From Bacillota bacterium (GTDB lineage Bacteria; Bacillota; Clostridia; Lachnospirales; Lachnospiraceae): DNA of 50,487 nucleotides. Positions 8,594 through 18,084 of the stretch are shown in pieces. Location: NCBI GenBank assembly GCA_023386315.1, contig JAEWJZ010000015.1, forward strand, positions 1 through 50,487, written 5' to 3'. The notes beneath the pieces were generated by a model, which saw only the letters and a program-made list of their open reading frames with translations, had not been told where the DNA came from and ran no database searches. Each line of letters opens with the position of its first letter. The stretch's first letter is position 1. The position numbers were made by a program, and so were the translations under genes.

Positions 8594-9382
8594 ATGATGA
8601 AGAAAAATAAAAAGCCGGAAGAGCTTGGAAGCTGGATGGATACATATGGAGACATGGTTACATTGTTGCTGTGCTTTTTTGTTCTTCTGTATTCAATGTC
8701 CTCCATTGACCAGTCGAAATGGAAGATTCTGGTACAGAGTTTTAATCCCAGTGCTGTTGAATCATCGGATCAGATTGTGTTGGATGCCAATGCGAAAGAT
8801 GGTGAGGGGGAATTAAAAGGAAATCCACCTGCGGAAGGCGGAGAGAGTACAGATTTTGACGAATTGTATCTGATGCTGAAAAAAATAATTGATGATCGGA
8901 ATATGCAGGATTCTGTCGAAATTACACGTGGAGATGGCTTCACATTTATCTCATTTCGTGATAAAGTATTTTTTGATGGAGACAGTTCTGTACTCAGGCA
9001 GGAAGGCAAGGATGTCCTGAGTGAATTTGCAGCTGCCATGGCACAGGCCAATAGCAATATTAAGGAAGTTCAGGTGTTGGGACATACCTCACAGGGTAAT
9101 CCGGACAAACCAAATAACATACGTAATGACCGTATGTTGTCTGCGCAGCGTTCCGCAGAGGTCATTATCTATCTGCAGAGTCAGAATGCTGTTGCACCGG
9201 AAAAACTGGTAGGGATGAGTTTTGGACAGTTTCGCCCTATCGCACCGTTTGATACCAATGAAGGACGTGCAAAAAACCGCCGTGTGGAGATCTTAATAAC
9301 TAAAAATGATACCGTTGAAAAGTCCCTGGAAGAGTATTACAATCAGGTGTATCACAATAGTGAGAACAATGCGGGCAATTAA
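8594..9382 (+). CDS. motB: Flagellar motor stator protein MotB
   Basis: Stator subunit that carries the ion path and anchors the stator to peptidoglycan. 262 residues: a single N-terminal membrane segment ('YGDMVTLLLCFFVLLYS') in which Asp20 is the conserved ion-binding acid, a linker, and an OmpA-like peptidoglycan-binding domain ('GHTSQG...NDRMLSAQRSAEVI', 'NRRVEILI'). A second ATG follows directly at 8597, so the start is uncertain by one codon. No fliL gene follows, although fliL usually does in this operon type. Confidence 0.95.
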   Translation: MMKKNKKPEELGSWMDTYGDMVTLLLCFFVLLYSMSSIDQSKWKILVQSFNPSAVESSDQIVLDANAKDGEGELKGNPPAEGGESTDFDELYLMLKKIIDDRNMQDSVEITRGDGFTFISFRDKVFFDGDSSVLRQEGKDVLSEFAAAMAQANSNIKEVQVLGHTSQGNPDKPNNIRNDRMLSAQRSAEVIIYLQSQNAVAPEKLVGMSFGQFRPIAPFDTNEGRAKNRRVEILITKNDTVEKSLEEYYNQVYHNSENNAGN

Positions 9383-9404
9383 ATAAAAAGCGGGAGTGAA
9401 ACAA

Positions 9405-10445
9405 ATGGCTGAAGTATTATCCCAAAGTCAAATCGATGCGCTTCTCAATTCCCTGAGTGGAACTGATGAGCCAATTGATGAGATTGAGAAAAAGGAAAAT
9501 GAAGTAAAATACCGGAAATATGATTTTTACAGTCCAAAGAAATTTACCAAGGACAGACTGAAAATTTTAAAGAGTATATTCGACAATTATTCCAGAATAG
9601 CAGGCTCCCAGATCAGCAGTATATTTCGGACTACCAGCGAATTGTCCGTATTTACCGTTGAGGAACAGAGATATTATGAGTTTGGTAACGCACTTAGTGA
9701 TAATGATGTTCTTACTGTAGTCAATGTAACACTGCCCAGCAACAGTAAAAATCCTCCGCTTCTTATTAATGCAAGTATGACGCTGATGCTCAATTTAATT
9801 GACCGTATGCTGGGAGGTGTGGGGGCTGATATTAATGTAGATGAATCCTATACATATACAGAGATCGAAATGGCTCTGTATCACAGAGTAATTCAATATA
9901 TAATCGGTGCTTTAAGGGATTCCTGGTCCAGCTATATTAATTTAAATTTTGAACTGACAAGGCTGGAAGAAAATCCAAGTATGTTTCAGGAAATCGGTGT
10001 GGATGAAACCATTGTTATAGTAGTGATAGATGTAGATATGAAGGAGTGCTCAGGAAGACTGAATGTATGCATTCCAGGGTCTCTTCTTATGAATATTTTC
10101 GACATCATGGACAAGCGCAAACATAGTGCGCTGGGTGAAGAAGCCAACAGCCATGACAACAGGAGAGAGATTATGCATAGTATTAAATCCTCAGATTTAC
10201 TTGTCAGGGCCCAGCTTGATGATACCTCAATTTCACTTGATGATGTATATAATCTTCATGTTGGAGATGTAATCAATTTGAATACGCCAAAAGATTCTGA
10301 TGTAAAGCTTTTCGTAGAAGACCAGCCATGGTTTAAAGGTCAGCTGGGCGTTCATAAGCGGAATGTAGCCGTTAAAATCGATGATATGGCTGTTAAAATT
10401 GATGAGCAGGCTGAAAATGGAAATTACCAGACCAGTGAAAGCTGA
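9405..10445 (+). CDS. fliM: Flagellar motor switch protein FliM
   Basis: C-ring protein that binds phosphorylated CheY and sets rotation direction. 346 residues: the N-terminal CheY-binding motif 'VLSQSQIDALLNSL' (residues 3-16), the central CheC-like domain, and a C-terminal FliN-like (SpoA) domain ('LDDTSISLDDVYNLHVGDVI'). I chose ATG 9405, which begins MAEVLSQSQI as in other FliM proteins, over GTG 9396. cheY follows directly, matching the functional link. Confidence 0.96.
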   Translation: MAEVLSQSQIDALLNSLSGTDEPIDEIEKKENEVKYRKYDFYSPKKFTKDRLKILKSIFDNYSRIAGSQISSIFRTTSELSVFTVEEQRYYEFGNALSDNDVLTVVNVTLPSNSKNPPLLINASMTLMLNLIDRMLGGVGADINVDESYTYTEIEMALYHRVIQYIIGALRDSWSSYINLNFELTRLEENPSMFQEIGVDETIVIVVIDVDMKECSGRLNVCIPGSLLMNIFDIMDKRKHSALGEEANSHDNRREIMHSIKSSDLLVRAQLDDTSISLDDVYNLHVGDVINLNTPKDSDVKLFVEDQPWFKGQLGVHKRNVAVKIDDMAVKIDEQAENGNYQTSES

Positions 10446-10493
10446 GTCAGGGATTACATAAAGAATTATAGGATAATAAAGGAGATGTAAAAA

Positions 10494-10853
10494 ATGGCAA
10501 AAATATTATTGGTAGATGATGCAGCATTTATGAGAATGATGATTAAGGACACGCTCACAAAGAACGGATATACTGATCTGTATGAAGCAGCTGACGGAGC
10601 TCAGGCTGTTCAGATGTTTACAGAGATAAGCCCTGATCTTATCATCATGGATATTACCATGCCTAATATGGATGGACTGGAAGCGTTAAAAGCGATTAAA
10701 GCAAAGGATCCCAATGCTGTCGTTGTTATGTGCTCCGCCATGGGACAGGAAAGTATGGTAATTGAAGCTATTAAATCAGGAGCAAAGGATTTTATTGTTA
10801 AGCCATTCAAACCGGACAGAATTTTAAAGACAGTTACTGGTATAATCGGCTAA
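10494..10853 (+). CDS. cheY: Chemotaxis response regulator CheY
   Basis: Single-domain receiver that carries the signal from CheA to the switch. 119 residues with all key positions: acidic pair Asp8/Asp9, phosphoacceptor Asp53 ('IIMDITMPNMDG'), Ser81 and Lys103 ('KPFKPDRI'). Strong ribosome site AAGGAGATG. It is embedded between fliM and fliY, whose products bind or dephosphorylate CheY-P. Confidence 0.95.
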   Translation: MAKILLVDDAAFMRMMIKDTLTKNGYTDLYEAADGAQAVQMFTEISPDLIIMDITMPNMDGLEALKAIKAKDPNAVVVMCSAMGQESMVIEAIKSGAKDFIVKPFKPDRILKTVTGIIG

Positions 10854-10877
10854 ACTGATTCATTGAGGAGGGTACAA

Positions 10878-11324
10878 ATGTCGTTTTTAAGTTCGATGAA
10901 TATCAGTGCGTCAGCTATGACTGCCCAGCGTCTCAGACTTGATATTGCATCACAAAATATCGCGAATATCGATACCACCAAAACAGCTTCCGGCGGCCCA
11001 TACCGAAGAAGAATGGTGGTCCTTGAAGCGCAGAATGAAAACAATTTCCGCAGAACCTTAATGAATGCAGCAGGAAAAAGCCGCCAGCAGAGCAAAGGCG
11101 GAGTCAGGGTATCACAGATAGTGGAAGATACCAGTCCTTTGAAATCCGTTTACGACCCGGAGCATCCGGATGCAGATGAGAACGGCTATGTTCAGATGCC
11201 TAATGTGGATCTGATAAAGGAAACAGTAGACAGCATGTCTGCAACCAGGTCCTATGAAGCCAATATAACCGCATTTAATGCCATAAAAATGATGGCTTCC
11301 AAGGCTTTGGAGATTGGGAAATAA
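10878..11324 (+). CDS. flgC: Flagellar basal-body rod protein FlgC-like
   Basis: Proximal rod protein family. 148 residues, the usual FlgC length, with the N-terminal rod helix ('MNISASAMTAQRLRLDIASQ', then 'NIANIDTT'), the FlgC-type 'GGPYRRRMVVLEAQ', and a C-terminal D0 helix ('MSATRSYEANITAFNAIKMM'). GAGGAGG precedes ATG 10878; an upstream TTG frame start overlaps that site. Its place between cheY and fliY is unusual, since flgC normally follows flgB at the operon head. It may be a moved flgC or a second copy; the upstream sequence is outside the window. Confidence 0.87.
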   Translation: MSFLSSMNISASAMTAQRLRLDIASQNIANIDTTKTASGGPYRRRMVVLEAQNENNFRRTLMNAAGKSRQQSKGGVRVSQIVEDTSPLKSVYDPEHPDADENGYVQMPNVDLIKETVDSMSATRSYEANITAFNAIKMMASKALEIGK

Positions 11325-11374
11325 GGTAAAATATGGCATAGAGGGCTAAATGAGTATAAAGGGAGAAAAGTTGT

Positions 11375-12739
11375 ATGGATTCGAATAATTTTAGCGCATT
11401 TGAGATTGATGCCATAGGTGAAATACTAAACATAAGCCTGGGTGCCTCAGCCACTGCAGTATCTACCATGCTCAATGCCAGAGTTGATATCACCACACCA
11501 GTAGTAAGGGTTTTGACTAAAAGTGAGTTCGAAATATCAAACCTGGAACCGGCAGTAGGTGTGGAGATTACTTACATTGCGGGTCTTAGCGGAAGCAATA
11601 TTATGCTCCTGAAAAAGCATGATGTTAAGGTTATCGTAGATATGCTGATGGGAACGGAAACCCCGGAAGAGGATTTTGAATTAAATGAATTAAATATCAG
11701 TGCTATCTGTGAAGTAATGAATCAGATGATGGGTGCTTCGGCAACCGCTCTCAGCGAATTTTTAAGCAAGGCGGTCAATATTTCAACCCCTACTTCTTTT
11801 GAGATTGAAGATGTGGGAGATTTTAAAGAAAAATATTATCATGACGAAGATTTAATGGTTGTTGTTGGCTTTAATTTAAAGATAGCCGATCAGATGGCCA
11901 GTGAGTTTATTAACGTGATGCCTCCCGCTCTTGCAAAAGAACTGGTGGCAGGGTTCTTTCCTCAGACAGAGAGCGAACCGGAAGTAGAAACTGCTCCGGT
12001 AAAGGCTCCGGAACCTGTTTCTGAACCGGCTTCATCAGGCGGCATTTTATCTCAGGAAGAAATTGAAAAACTTCTTGCAGGCAGTTCAGCTCCAGAACCA
12101 CAGCCCCAGCCGCAGACACCTCCAAAGCAGGAGTCTTCAGGTGGTATCTTATCTCAGGAGGAAATTGAGATGCTGTTAAACGGAAGTATGGCATCAGACG
12201 CAGCACCTGCACCTACACCAGTCCCAACACCTGCACCTGCTGCTCAGCCGGTATTTTCCATGCCGACAATGGCAAACCAGATGCCGGATACAGACAATTC
12301 TGCCATGCAGCAGATGATAAATCAGATGCAGATGCAGCAGCAGATGATTAACCAGATGCAGCAGATGATTCTGCAGATGCAGAATTCACAGATGAACATG
12401 CCGAAGAAAGAAGCTTCGGAGCCAAAGACCATCAATGTAAAGCCCATACCTCAGAATACCTTTACAGAAGGACAGGTAAGCTTTGAGGAGCAGGAAGAAA
12501 ACCGTGAGCTGATCATGGGAGTGCCTTTAGAGGTATCTGTGGAAATCGGCAGAACCAGAAAACTGGTAAAGGAAATACTGGAATTTACAAAAGGTTCACT
12601 CGTTATTTTAGACAAGCTGGCTGGAGAACAGGTTGATCTGTATGTAAATGGAAGATGTATTGCAAAAGGCGACGTAGTGGTTGTTGATGATAATTTTGGT
12701 ATTCGTATCACGGAGATAATCAAAAGGAACGTTGAATAG
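11375..12739 (+). CDS. fliY: Motor switch phosphatase FliY (CheC-type plus FliN domain)
   Basis: C-ring protein of Gram-positive bacteria that both builds the switch and removes phosphate from CheY-P. 454 residues: a CheC-like region with two ExxN phosphatase sites ('GEILNISLGASATAVS' near residue 16 and 'CEVMNQMMGASATALS' near 112), a long Pro/Gln/Met-rich linker (about 200-355), and a C-terminal FliN/SpoA domain ('VPLEVSVEIGRTRKLVKEIL'). The linker holds two near-identical copies of 'SGGILSQEEIE' (around residues 222 and 255), resembling the CheY-binding N-terminus of FliM. Confidence 0.94.
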   Translation: MDSNNFSAFEIDAIGEILNISLGASATAVSTMLNARVDITTPVVRVLTKSEFEISNLEPAVGVEITYIAGLSGSNIMLLKKHDVKVIVDMLMGTETPEEDFELNELNISAICEVMNQMMGASATALSEFLSKAVNISTPTSFEIEDVGDFKEKYYHDEDLMVVVGFNLKIADQMASEFINVMPPALAKELVAGFFPQTESEPEVETAPVKAPEPVSEPASSGGILSQEEIEKLLAGSSAPEPQPQPQTPPKQESSGGILSQEEIEMLLNGSMASDAAPAPTPVPTPAPAAQPVFSMPTMANQMPDTDNSAMQQMINQMQMQQQMINQMQQMILQMQNSQMNMPKKEASEPKTINVKPIPQNTFTEGQVSFEEQEENRELIMGVPLEVSVEIGRTRKLVKEILEFTKGSLVILDKLAGEQVDLYVNGRCIAKGDVVVVDDNFGIRITEIIKRNVE

Positions 12740-12756
12740 AGAGGAAGTGCCTGTAG

Positions 12757-13113
12757 ATGAACAGTGTGATCAGTCTGTTGTCTGTACTGATTATGACCAT
12801 TCTCATTCTGTACTTAAGCTATATATTTACGAAAAGTATCGGAAAAGGAATGGGCTTAAAACGCGGGGGAAATTATATGCAGATGCTGGACCGGCTTCCC
12901 CTCGGGCAGGATAAGTCTATTGCGGTAGTTCGTGCAGGCAGCCATTATTTTCTTATTGGTATTGCTTCTTCACAGATTACGATTCTTGCAGAACTGACGG
13001 AGGAGGATATTCAAAAAGGTCTGGATATCCCAAATCCTCAAGTGAGAGAGGGATACCCTGATTTCATCAGCATTCTGAAAAAATATACGGACAAAAACCG
13101 GAAAGACATGTAG
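12757..13113 (+). CDS. fliO: Flagellar biosynthetic protein FliO
   Basis: Small membrane protein that helps assemble the FliP ring of the export gate. 118 residues: one N-terminal membrane helix (about residues 5-25, 'LLSVLIMTILILYLSYIF') followed by a basic cytoplasmic domain ('GGNYMQMLDRLPLGQDKSIA'), the classic FliO pattern. The gene is immediately before fliP. Sequence conservation is low in the family, so the call depends on topology and position. Confidence 0.88.
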   Translation: MNSVISLLSVLIMTILILYLSYIFTKSIGKGMGLKRGGNYMQMLDRLPLGQDKSIAVVRAGSHYFLIGIASSQITILAELTEEDIQKGLDIPNPQVREGYPDFISILKKYTDKNRKDM

Positions 13114-13123
13114 GAGGAACAGA

Positions 13124-13783
13124 ATGAATACAGATGCCTTAGTTAACATTAATGGAGGCAGGGTGCCTACCCTGGAACTTTTCCTCATTCTGACCATCAT
13201 ATCGCTGATGCCTTCTATTCTGGTTATGATGACTTCCTTTACCAGAATCATCATTATCCTTTCTTTTACCAGGAATGCTCTTGGAGTACAGCAGACGCCG
13301 CCCAATATTGTTCTGGTAGGTATTGCGTTGTTTTTAACACTGTTTATTATGGATCCGGTTATAAAAGATATCAATACGGAGGCTTACCAGCCATACATTA
13401 AAGAAGAAATAAACCAGTCGGAGGCACTCAAACGGGCTCAGGTACCAATGAAGCGTTTTATGCTGAAGCAGACGGAGACAAGTACGTTAAATCTGTTCGT
13501 AGATCTATCCAATACAGAAAAAACGGAAAAAATTGAAGATTTACCAATGACAGTAATCATTCCATCATTTATGACATCGGAGTTAAAACGTGCATTCACT
13601 GCAGGCTTTATGATTTTTCTTCCATTTATGCTGGTGGATATAGTTGTTTCCAGTACCCTGATGTCAATGGGTATGGTAATGCTGCCGCCTGCCATGATAT
13701 CGCTTCCATTTAAGCTGCTTTTGTTTGTTACAGTTAATGGCTGGGAGTTATTATTTACAAATCTCGTTAAAAGCTTTCACTAA
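13124..13783 (+). CDS. fliP: Flagellar export gate protein FliP
   Basis: Core of the type III export channel (FliP5-FliQ4-FliR1). 219 residues with the conserved 'MMTSFTRIIIILSFTRNALG' segment and 'VIIPSFMTSELKRAFTAGF'. It lacks the N-terminal signal peptide of proteobacterial FliP, which explains the shorter length. GTAGGAGG precedes the ATG. First of the contiguous fliP-fliQ-fliR-flhB-flhA gate block. Confidence 0.96.
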   Translation: MNTDALVNINGGRVPTLELFLILTIISLMPSILVMMTSFTRIIIILSFTRNALGVQQTPPNIVLVGIALFLTLFIMDPVIKDINTEAYQPYIKEEINQSEALKRAQVPMKRFMLKQTETSTLNLFVDLSNTEKTEKIEDLPMTVIIPSFMTSELKRAFTAGFMIFLPFMLVDIVVSSTLMSMGMVMLPPAMISLPFKLLLFVTVNGWELLFTNLVKSFH

Positions 13784-13800
13784 TGACAGGAGGAAACTTT

Positions 13801-14061
13801 ATGACAGAAGTTGCACTCAGCACCCTGATGTATGAAATGTTCGGAGCAGCCATTAAACTGGCCGGACCGGTTCTGGTGGTCAGTATGATTATCGGTATTC
13901 TTATTTCCATACTGCAGGCTGCAACCCAGATTCATGAACAGACCATTACCTTTGTGCCCAAGCTGCTTGTTGTAGGACTGATGCTTTTGATGATGGGCAG
14001 CAATATGATGAAGACGCTCAGTGATTTTACCATACATATATTCAATACCATGCTGGGGTAG
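13801..14061 (+). CDS. fliQ: Flagellar export gate protein FliQ
   Basis: 86-residue hairpin membrane protein of the export gate. Two hydrophobic helices (about 16-40 and 52-75) flank the conserved 'AATQIHEQTITFVPKL'. The ATG at 13801 follows ACAGGAGG by a suitable distance; the frame is open six codons further upstream from 13783, directly after the fliP stop. Spacing to fliP and fliR is tight. Confidence 0.95.
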   Translation: MTEVALSTLMYEMFGAAIKLAGPVLVVSMIIGILISILQAATQIHEQTITFVPKLLVVGLMLLMMGSNMMKTLSDFTIHIFNTMLG

Positions 14062-14088
14062 ATTTGGACACACGAAAGGAAGAGTTAA

Positions 14089-14850
14089 ATGCCGGATATA
14101 GGACAGATGATGCTTTTCTCCCTGATTTTCATGCGGATGTCAGGTTTTATACTTCTGAATCCCATTTTAGGAAGACGGAATATACCCGGTTATGTGAAGG
14201 GCGGTACGATTATGGTATTTACCCTTCTTCTGTATTCGTTTTCTTCTTCTCAGGTTCCGGAGCCGGTTACTTCCGTCGAATATGCGGTGCTTCTTATTAA
14301 AGAATTTGCGATGGGGTATGCAATTGGATTTGTTATGGAACTGTTTGTCATGATAATCACATATGCTGGAACTATTATAGACTTTCAGATGGGACTATCC
14401 ATGGCCACTGTATTTGATCCTCAGAGCAACGCACAGGTTGCGGTTACAGGAAGTATCTTTCACGCATATTTCATATTGTTGTTTTTTGCAGTAGATGGCC
14501 ATCTGGCTTTGTTTAAGCTTCTGATTCAGTCGTCGGAAATTGTGCCTTACGGACAGGCTGTGATTGGGACAAAAGTTGCATGGGCCATTCTTGAAGTATT
14601 TATTCAATGTATTGTTATGGCACTTAAATTTGCTTTTCCTATAATGGCAATTGAGTTTATAACGGAAATAGCGGTAGGAATTTTGATGAAGATTATCCCA
14701 CAGATCAATGTATTTGTAGTTAATATTCAGGCAAAGGTTTTAATTGGTTTATTAATGCTTATATTCTTATTTTCACCTATGTCTGATTATGTAGGTGTCA
14801 TTATCAGTCAGATGCTTCTGGCAGTGGAGAATATGATCAGGATTTTATAG
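14089..14850 (+). CDS. fliR: Flagellar export gate protein FliR
   Basis: 253-residue multi-spanning membrane protein that completes the export channel. Typical features are 'MRMSGFILLNPILGRRNIPG' near the N-terminus and 'VDFQMGLSMATVFDPQ'-like sequence in the middle, plus 'IPQINVFVVNIQAKVLIGL'. Ribosome site AAAGGAAG. Lies between fliQ and flhB. Confidence 0.95.
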   Translation: MPDIGQMMLFSLIFMRMSGFILLNPILGRRNIPGYVKGGTIMVFTLLLYSFSSSQVPEPVTSVEYAVLLIKEFAMGYAIGFVMELFVMIITYAGTIIDFQMGLSMATVFDPQSNAQVAVTGSIFHAYFILLFFAVDGHLALFKLLIQSSEIVPYGQAVIGTKVAWAILEVFIQCIVMALKFAFPIMAIEFITEIAVGILMKIIPQINVFVVNIQAKVLIGLLMLIFLFSPMSDYVGVIISQMLLAVENMIRIL

Positions 14851-14873
14851 CGCAAAGGATGTGATGAACGGAA

Positions 14874-15935
14874 ATGGCAGATGATTCCAAAACCGAGAAG
14901 GCCACACCGAAAAAACGGCGGGATGAACGTAAAAAGGGTCATGTTGCAGTTAGTAAGGATGTGGTTATGATCGCTACTCTTCTTGGAACTTTCGTGATGC
15001 TGAAAGCGTTGCTTCCGCTCATGTATCGGACCATGCGGGATTATATGATCAAATATGTCAGTCTGGCTCCGGCAGCAGATACACTGTCAGATTATACAAC
15101 AGGAGTTTTCTGGGATACGGTAATTGCTATTTCAAAAGCAGCTATTCCGATCATTCTTGTTTCCACCTCTCTGGCAATTCTTGGAACAGGAATACAGACA
15201 GGATTTTTATTTACAAAAAGTAATATGGCTCCCAAGTTTGAACGACTGAATCCCATTAAAGGGATTAAAAATCTACTGTCTTTAAAAAGTCTGGTGGAGC
15301 TTATCAAGAATATGGTTAAAATTACCATTCTTTCAGTAATTTTATATCAGATTATAAAGAGTGATTTAAGAGCAGTGGCAAGAACCATTGATATGAATTT
15401 AATGGATTCGGCAGTATACGTTCTGGATGCCATTATGGATATGGTGATAAAGGTATCGATTGTATTTATGGCAATAGCCGGCTTTGATTATTTCTACCAG
15501 TGGTGGGATTATGAACGTCAGATTAAGATGTCAAAGCAGGAGATGAAAGAGGAATACAAGCAGACGGAAGGAAATCCGGAAATTAAAGGGCGTATTCGAA
15601 ACTTACAAAGAGAAAGAGCCCGCAGCAGGATGATGCAGTCCGTTCCTACTGCAGATGTAATTATTCGTAACCCGACCCATTATGCGGTAGCACTGCGTTA
15701 TGACATAGAAAAAGATAATGCACCTGTTCTGCTTGCCAAGGGTCAGGATGAACTTGCTTTAAGGATTGTAGCCATAGGCGAGGAAAATGGAATCTATGTG
15801 CTGGAAAACAAGCCTCTTGCAAGAGGAATTTTTGCCAGTACCAAAGTGGGGGAACAAATCCCTCCGGAATATTATGGTATGGTCGCTGAGATTCTGGTAT
15901 ACGTATACCGTATGAATAACAAGATCATAGAGTAG
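14874..15935 (+). CDS. flhB: Flagellar export switch protein FlhB
   Basis: Controls the change of export substrate from rod/hook to filament type by self-cleavage. 353 residues: short basic N-terminus ('KTEKATPKKRRDERKKGHV'), four membrane segments, then a cytoplasmic domain with the autocleavage motif NPTH in 'VIIRNPTHYAVALRYD' (around residues 264-267). A second, partial FlhB-type domain is encoded at 43200. The Shine-Dalgarno spacing is somewhat long. Confidence 0.96.
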   Translation: MADDSKTEKATPKKRRDERKKGHVAVSKDVVMIATLLGTFVMLKALLPLMYRTMRDYMIKYVSLAPAADTLSDYTTGVFWDTVIAISKAAIPIILVSTSLAILGTGIQTGFLFTKSNMAPKFERLNPIKGIKNLLSLKSLVELIKNMVKITILSVILYQIIKSDLRAVARTIDMNLMDSAVYVLDAIMDMVIKVSIVFMAIAGFDYFYQWWDYERQIKMSKQEMKEEYKQTEGNPEIKGRIRNLQRERARSRMMQSVPTADVIIRNPTHYAVALRYDIEKDNAPVLLAKGQDELALRIVAIGEENGIYVLENKPLARGIFASTKVGEQIPPEYYGMVAEILVYVYRMNNKIIE

Positions 15936-15976
15936 AAAATGCGGCATAGATACTTGAAAGAAATGGTGTAAAAAGA

Positions 15977-18049
15977 ATGAAGACTTTACTTAGAAATTCC
16001 GTTGTAGTATTTGTCATTACAATTGTGCTTCTTTTGATCATCCCATTGCCTCCATTTTTTATGGATGTAATGATTATAATAAATATTTCCCTATCCATGA
16101 TTATCCTGTTGATAACCATGAACATTAAGGAGCCTCTGGAATTTTCCATATTCCCATCGCTTCTGTTAATAACCACATTGCTGCGGCTTGGACTTAACGT
16201 ATCTTCCACCCGTAATATTTTAACAAGAATGGGATCATCCGGTCTTGTTATTAAAGCCTTTGGTGATTTCGTATTGCAGGGAAATGTTGTAGTTGGTTTT
16301 ATTATATTCCTTATTATTGTATTGGTAAACTTTCTGGTTATTACAAAAGGTACAGAGCGTGTATCTGAGGTTGCAGCCAGATTTACTCTGGATGCCATGC
16401 CAGGTAAGCAGATGGCGATTGATGCAGATTTAAGTTCCGGTCTGATCAATGAGCAGGAAGCAAAGCTGAGACGTTATAAAATCCAGAAGGAAGCAGACTT
16501 CTACGGCGCCATGGATGGTGCCACCAAATTTGTTAAGGGCGATGCAATTGTTTCTCTGATCATTACCGCTGTCAACTTTATCGGCGGTGCCATCATTGGT
16601 ATGGTTCAGTCAAATATGCCCTTTAATGAGGTTTTGACAGTATATAGTATTGCTACGGTAGGTGATGGACTGGTTTCCCAGCTTCCTTCCCTTATGATAG
16701 CGGTAGCTACCGGTATGGTTGTTACCAGAGCTGTATCAGACGGCAGCTTGAACGAAGATGTATCAGCCCAGTTTTTGGCTCAGCCAAGAGCTATTATGTT
16801 AACCGGGTTCGTAATGGTTGTATTGATGCTTGTACCGGGAATGCCTAAATTCCAGCTTGGTCTTATGGCGGTTCTGCTTATGGGAACCGGCTATCAACTG
16901 GAACGTAAGGTAAAGCAGGCTGCCTTTAAAGAGGTGGAGCAGCATCAGAATCCGTTCATGGAAGATACCAGCCAGCAGACACCTTCCGATGAAGAATCCT
17001 ATTATAGGGATGTAAACAATGTTTATTCACTTATTAGCGTAGAACCCATAGAGCTGGAATTTGGTTACAGTCTGATTCCTCTTATTGATGAAGGCAGCGG
17101 AGGAAAAATGATTAACCGTATTGTCATTTTCCGCAGACAGTATGCTCAGGACATGGGATTTGTAATTCCATCTGTAAGACTGAGAGACAGCTCCAGTTTA
17201 AATACAAACCAGTATGTGATTAAAATCAGAGGAGAAGAGGTTGCAAAGGGTGAAATCCTTGTAGACTACTATCTTGCACTGGAGCCGCAGGTCCTTTCCG
17301 GAGAAGTGGATGGAATTGAAACGATAGAGCCTGCTTATGGAATTCCAAGTAAATGGATCCGTCCCGAAAATAAAGAAATGGCGGAAATTTATGGTTATAC
17401 AGTTATTGATCCCCTGTCAGTCATGCTGACACATTTGTCGGAGACAATCAAACAGCATGCATATGAGCTGCTTGGAAGGCAGGAAGTGATGCAGCTATTG
17501 GATAATGTTAAAAAGCATTCGGCAGAACTTGTGGAAGAACTGTTTCCTGGTCAGCTATCTTACGGCAACTTTCAGAAAATACTCAACAGCCTGTTGAAGG
17601 AAGGTGTGCCAATTAAAGATATGGAGACCATTTTAGAAACCATTGTGGATGCGCTTTCAACAACCAGAGACATTGATCTCATAACTGAGAATATCAGAAT
17701 TGCTTTAAAGAGGACCATTACCAGAATGTTCTGTGATGGAGGTCAGATGAAAGTTCTGACTCTGGATGCAGATCTGGAGAAAAATATTATCAGCAGCATG
17801 GCCAAGGGTGAACAGGGTGTATATCTGGCGCTCAGCCCTGATGTGATGCAGTCGGTGATCGGCCAGCTGGGAGAACAGATAAAGAAGTTCAATGACCTGG
17901 AACAAAAGCCTGTGATTCTTACAAGTCAGGTAGTAAGGCTGTATTTTTACCGGCTGATCGAGCAATTCTATCCTAATGTGTATGTTCTTTCATTTAATGA
18001 AATTGCAAATAATATTCAGATCCAGGCAGTCGGAAATATTACCGTTTGA
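15977..18049 (+). CDS. flhA: Flagellar export protein FlhA
   Basis: Largest gate component; its cytoplasmic nonamer docks export chaperones and its membrane part conducts ions. 690 residues: about eight N-terminal membrane helices, the FHIPEP-family signature region ('LLRLGLNVSSTRNIL', then the cytoplasmic loop with 'GTERVSEVAARFTLDAMPGK'), and a C-terminal domain from about residue 340. Normally flhF and flhG follow; here the sigma factor gene follows at once. Confidence 0.97.
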   Translation: MKTLLRNSVVVFVITIVLLLIIPLPPFFMDVMIIINISLSMIILLITMNIKEPLEFSIFPSLLLITTLLRLGLNVSSTRNILTRMGSSGLVIKAFGDFVLQGNVVVGFIIFLIIVLVNFLVITKGTERVSEVAARFTLDAMPGKQMAIDADLSSGLINEQEAKLRRYKIQKEADFYGAMDGATKFVKGDAIVSLIITAVNFIGGAIIGMVQSNMPFNEVLTVYSIATVGDGLVSQLPSLMIAVATGMVVTRAVSDGSLNEDVSAQFLAQPRAIMLTGFVMVVLMLVPGMPKFQLGLMAVLLMGTGYQLERKVKQAAFKEVEQHQNPFMEDTSQQTPSDEESYYRDVNNVYSLISVEPIELEFGYSLIPLIDEGSGGKMINRIVIFRRQYAQDMGFVIPSVRLRDSSSLNTNQYVIKIRGEEVAKGEILVDYYLALEPQVLSGEVDGIETIEPAYGIPSKWIRPENKEMAEIYGYTVIDPLSVMLTHLSETIKQHAYELLGRQEVMQLLDNVKKHSAELVEELFPGQLSYGNFQKILNSLLKEGVPIKDMETILETIVDALSTTRDIDLITENIRIALKRTITRMFCDGGQMKVLTLDADLEKNIISSMAKGEQGVYLALSPDVMQSVIGQLGEQIKKFNDLEQKPVILTSQVVRLYFYRLIEQFYPNVYVLSFNEIANNIQIQAVGNITV

Positions 18050-18084
18050 CAGGGTTTAATGTCAGAAAGGCAGTGTTAATCGGA

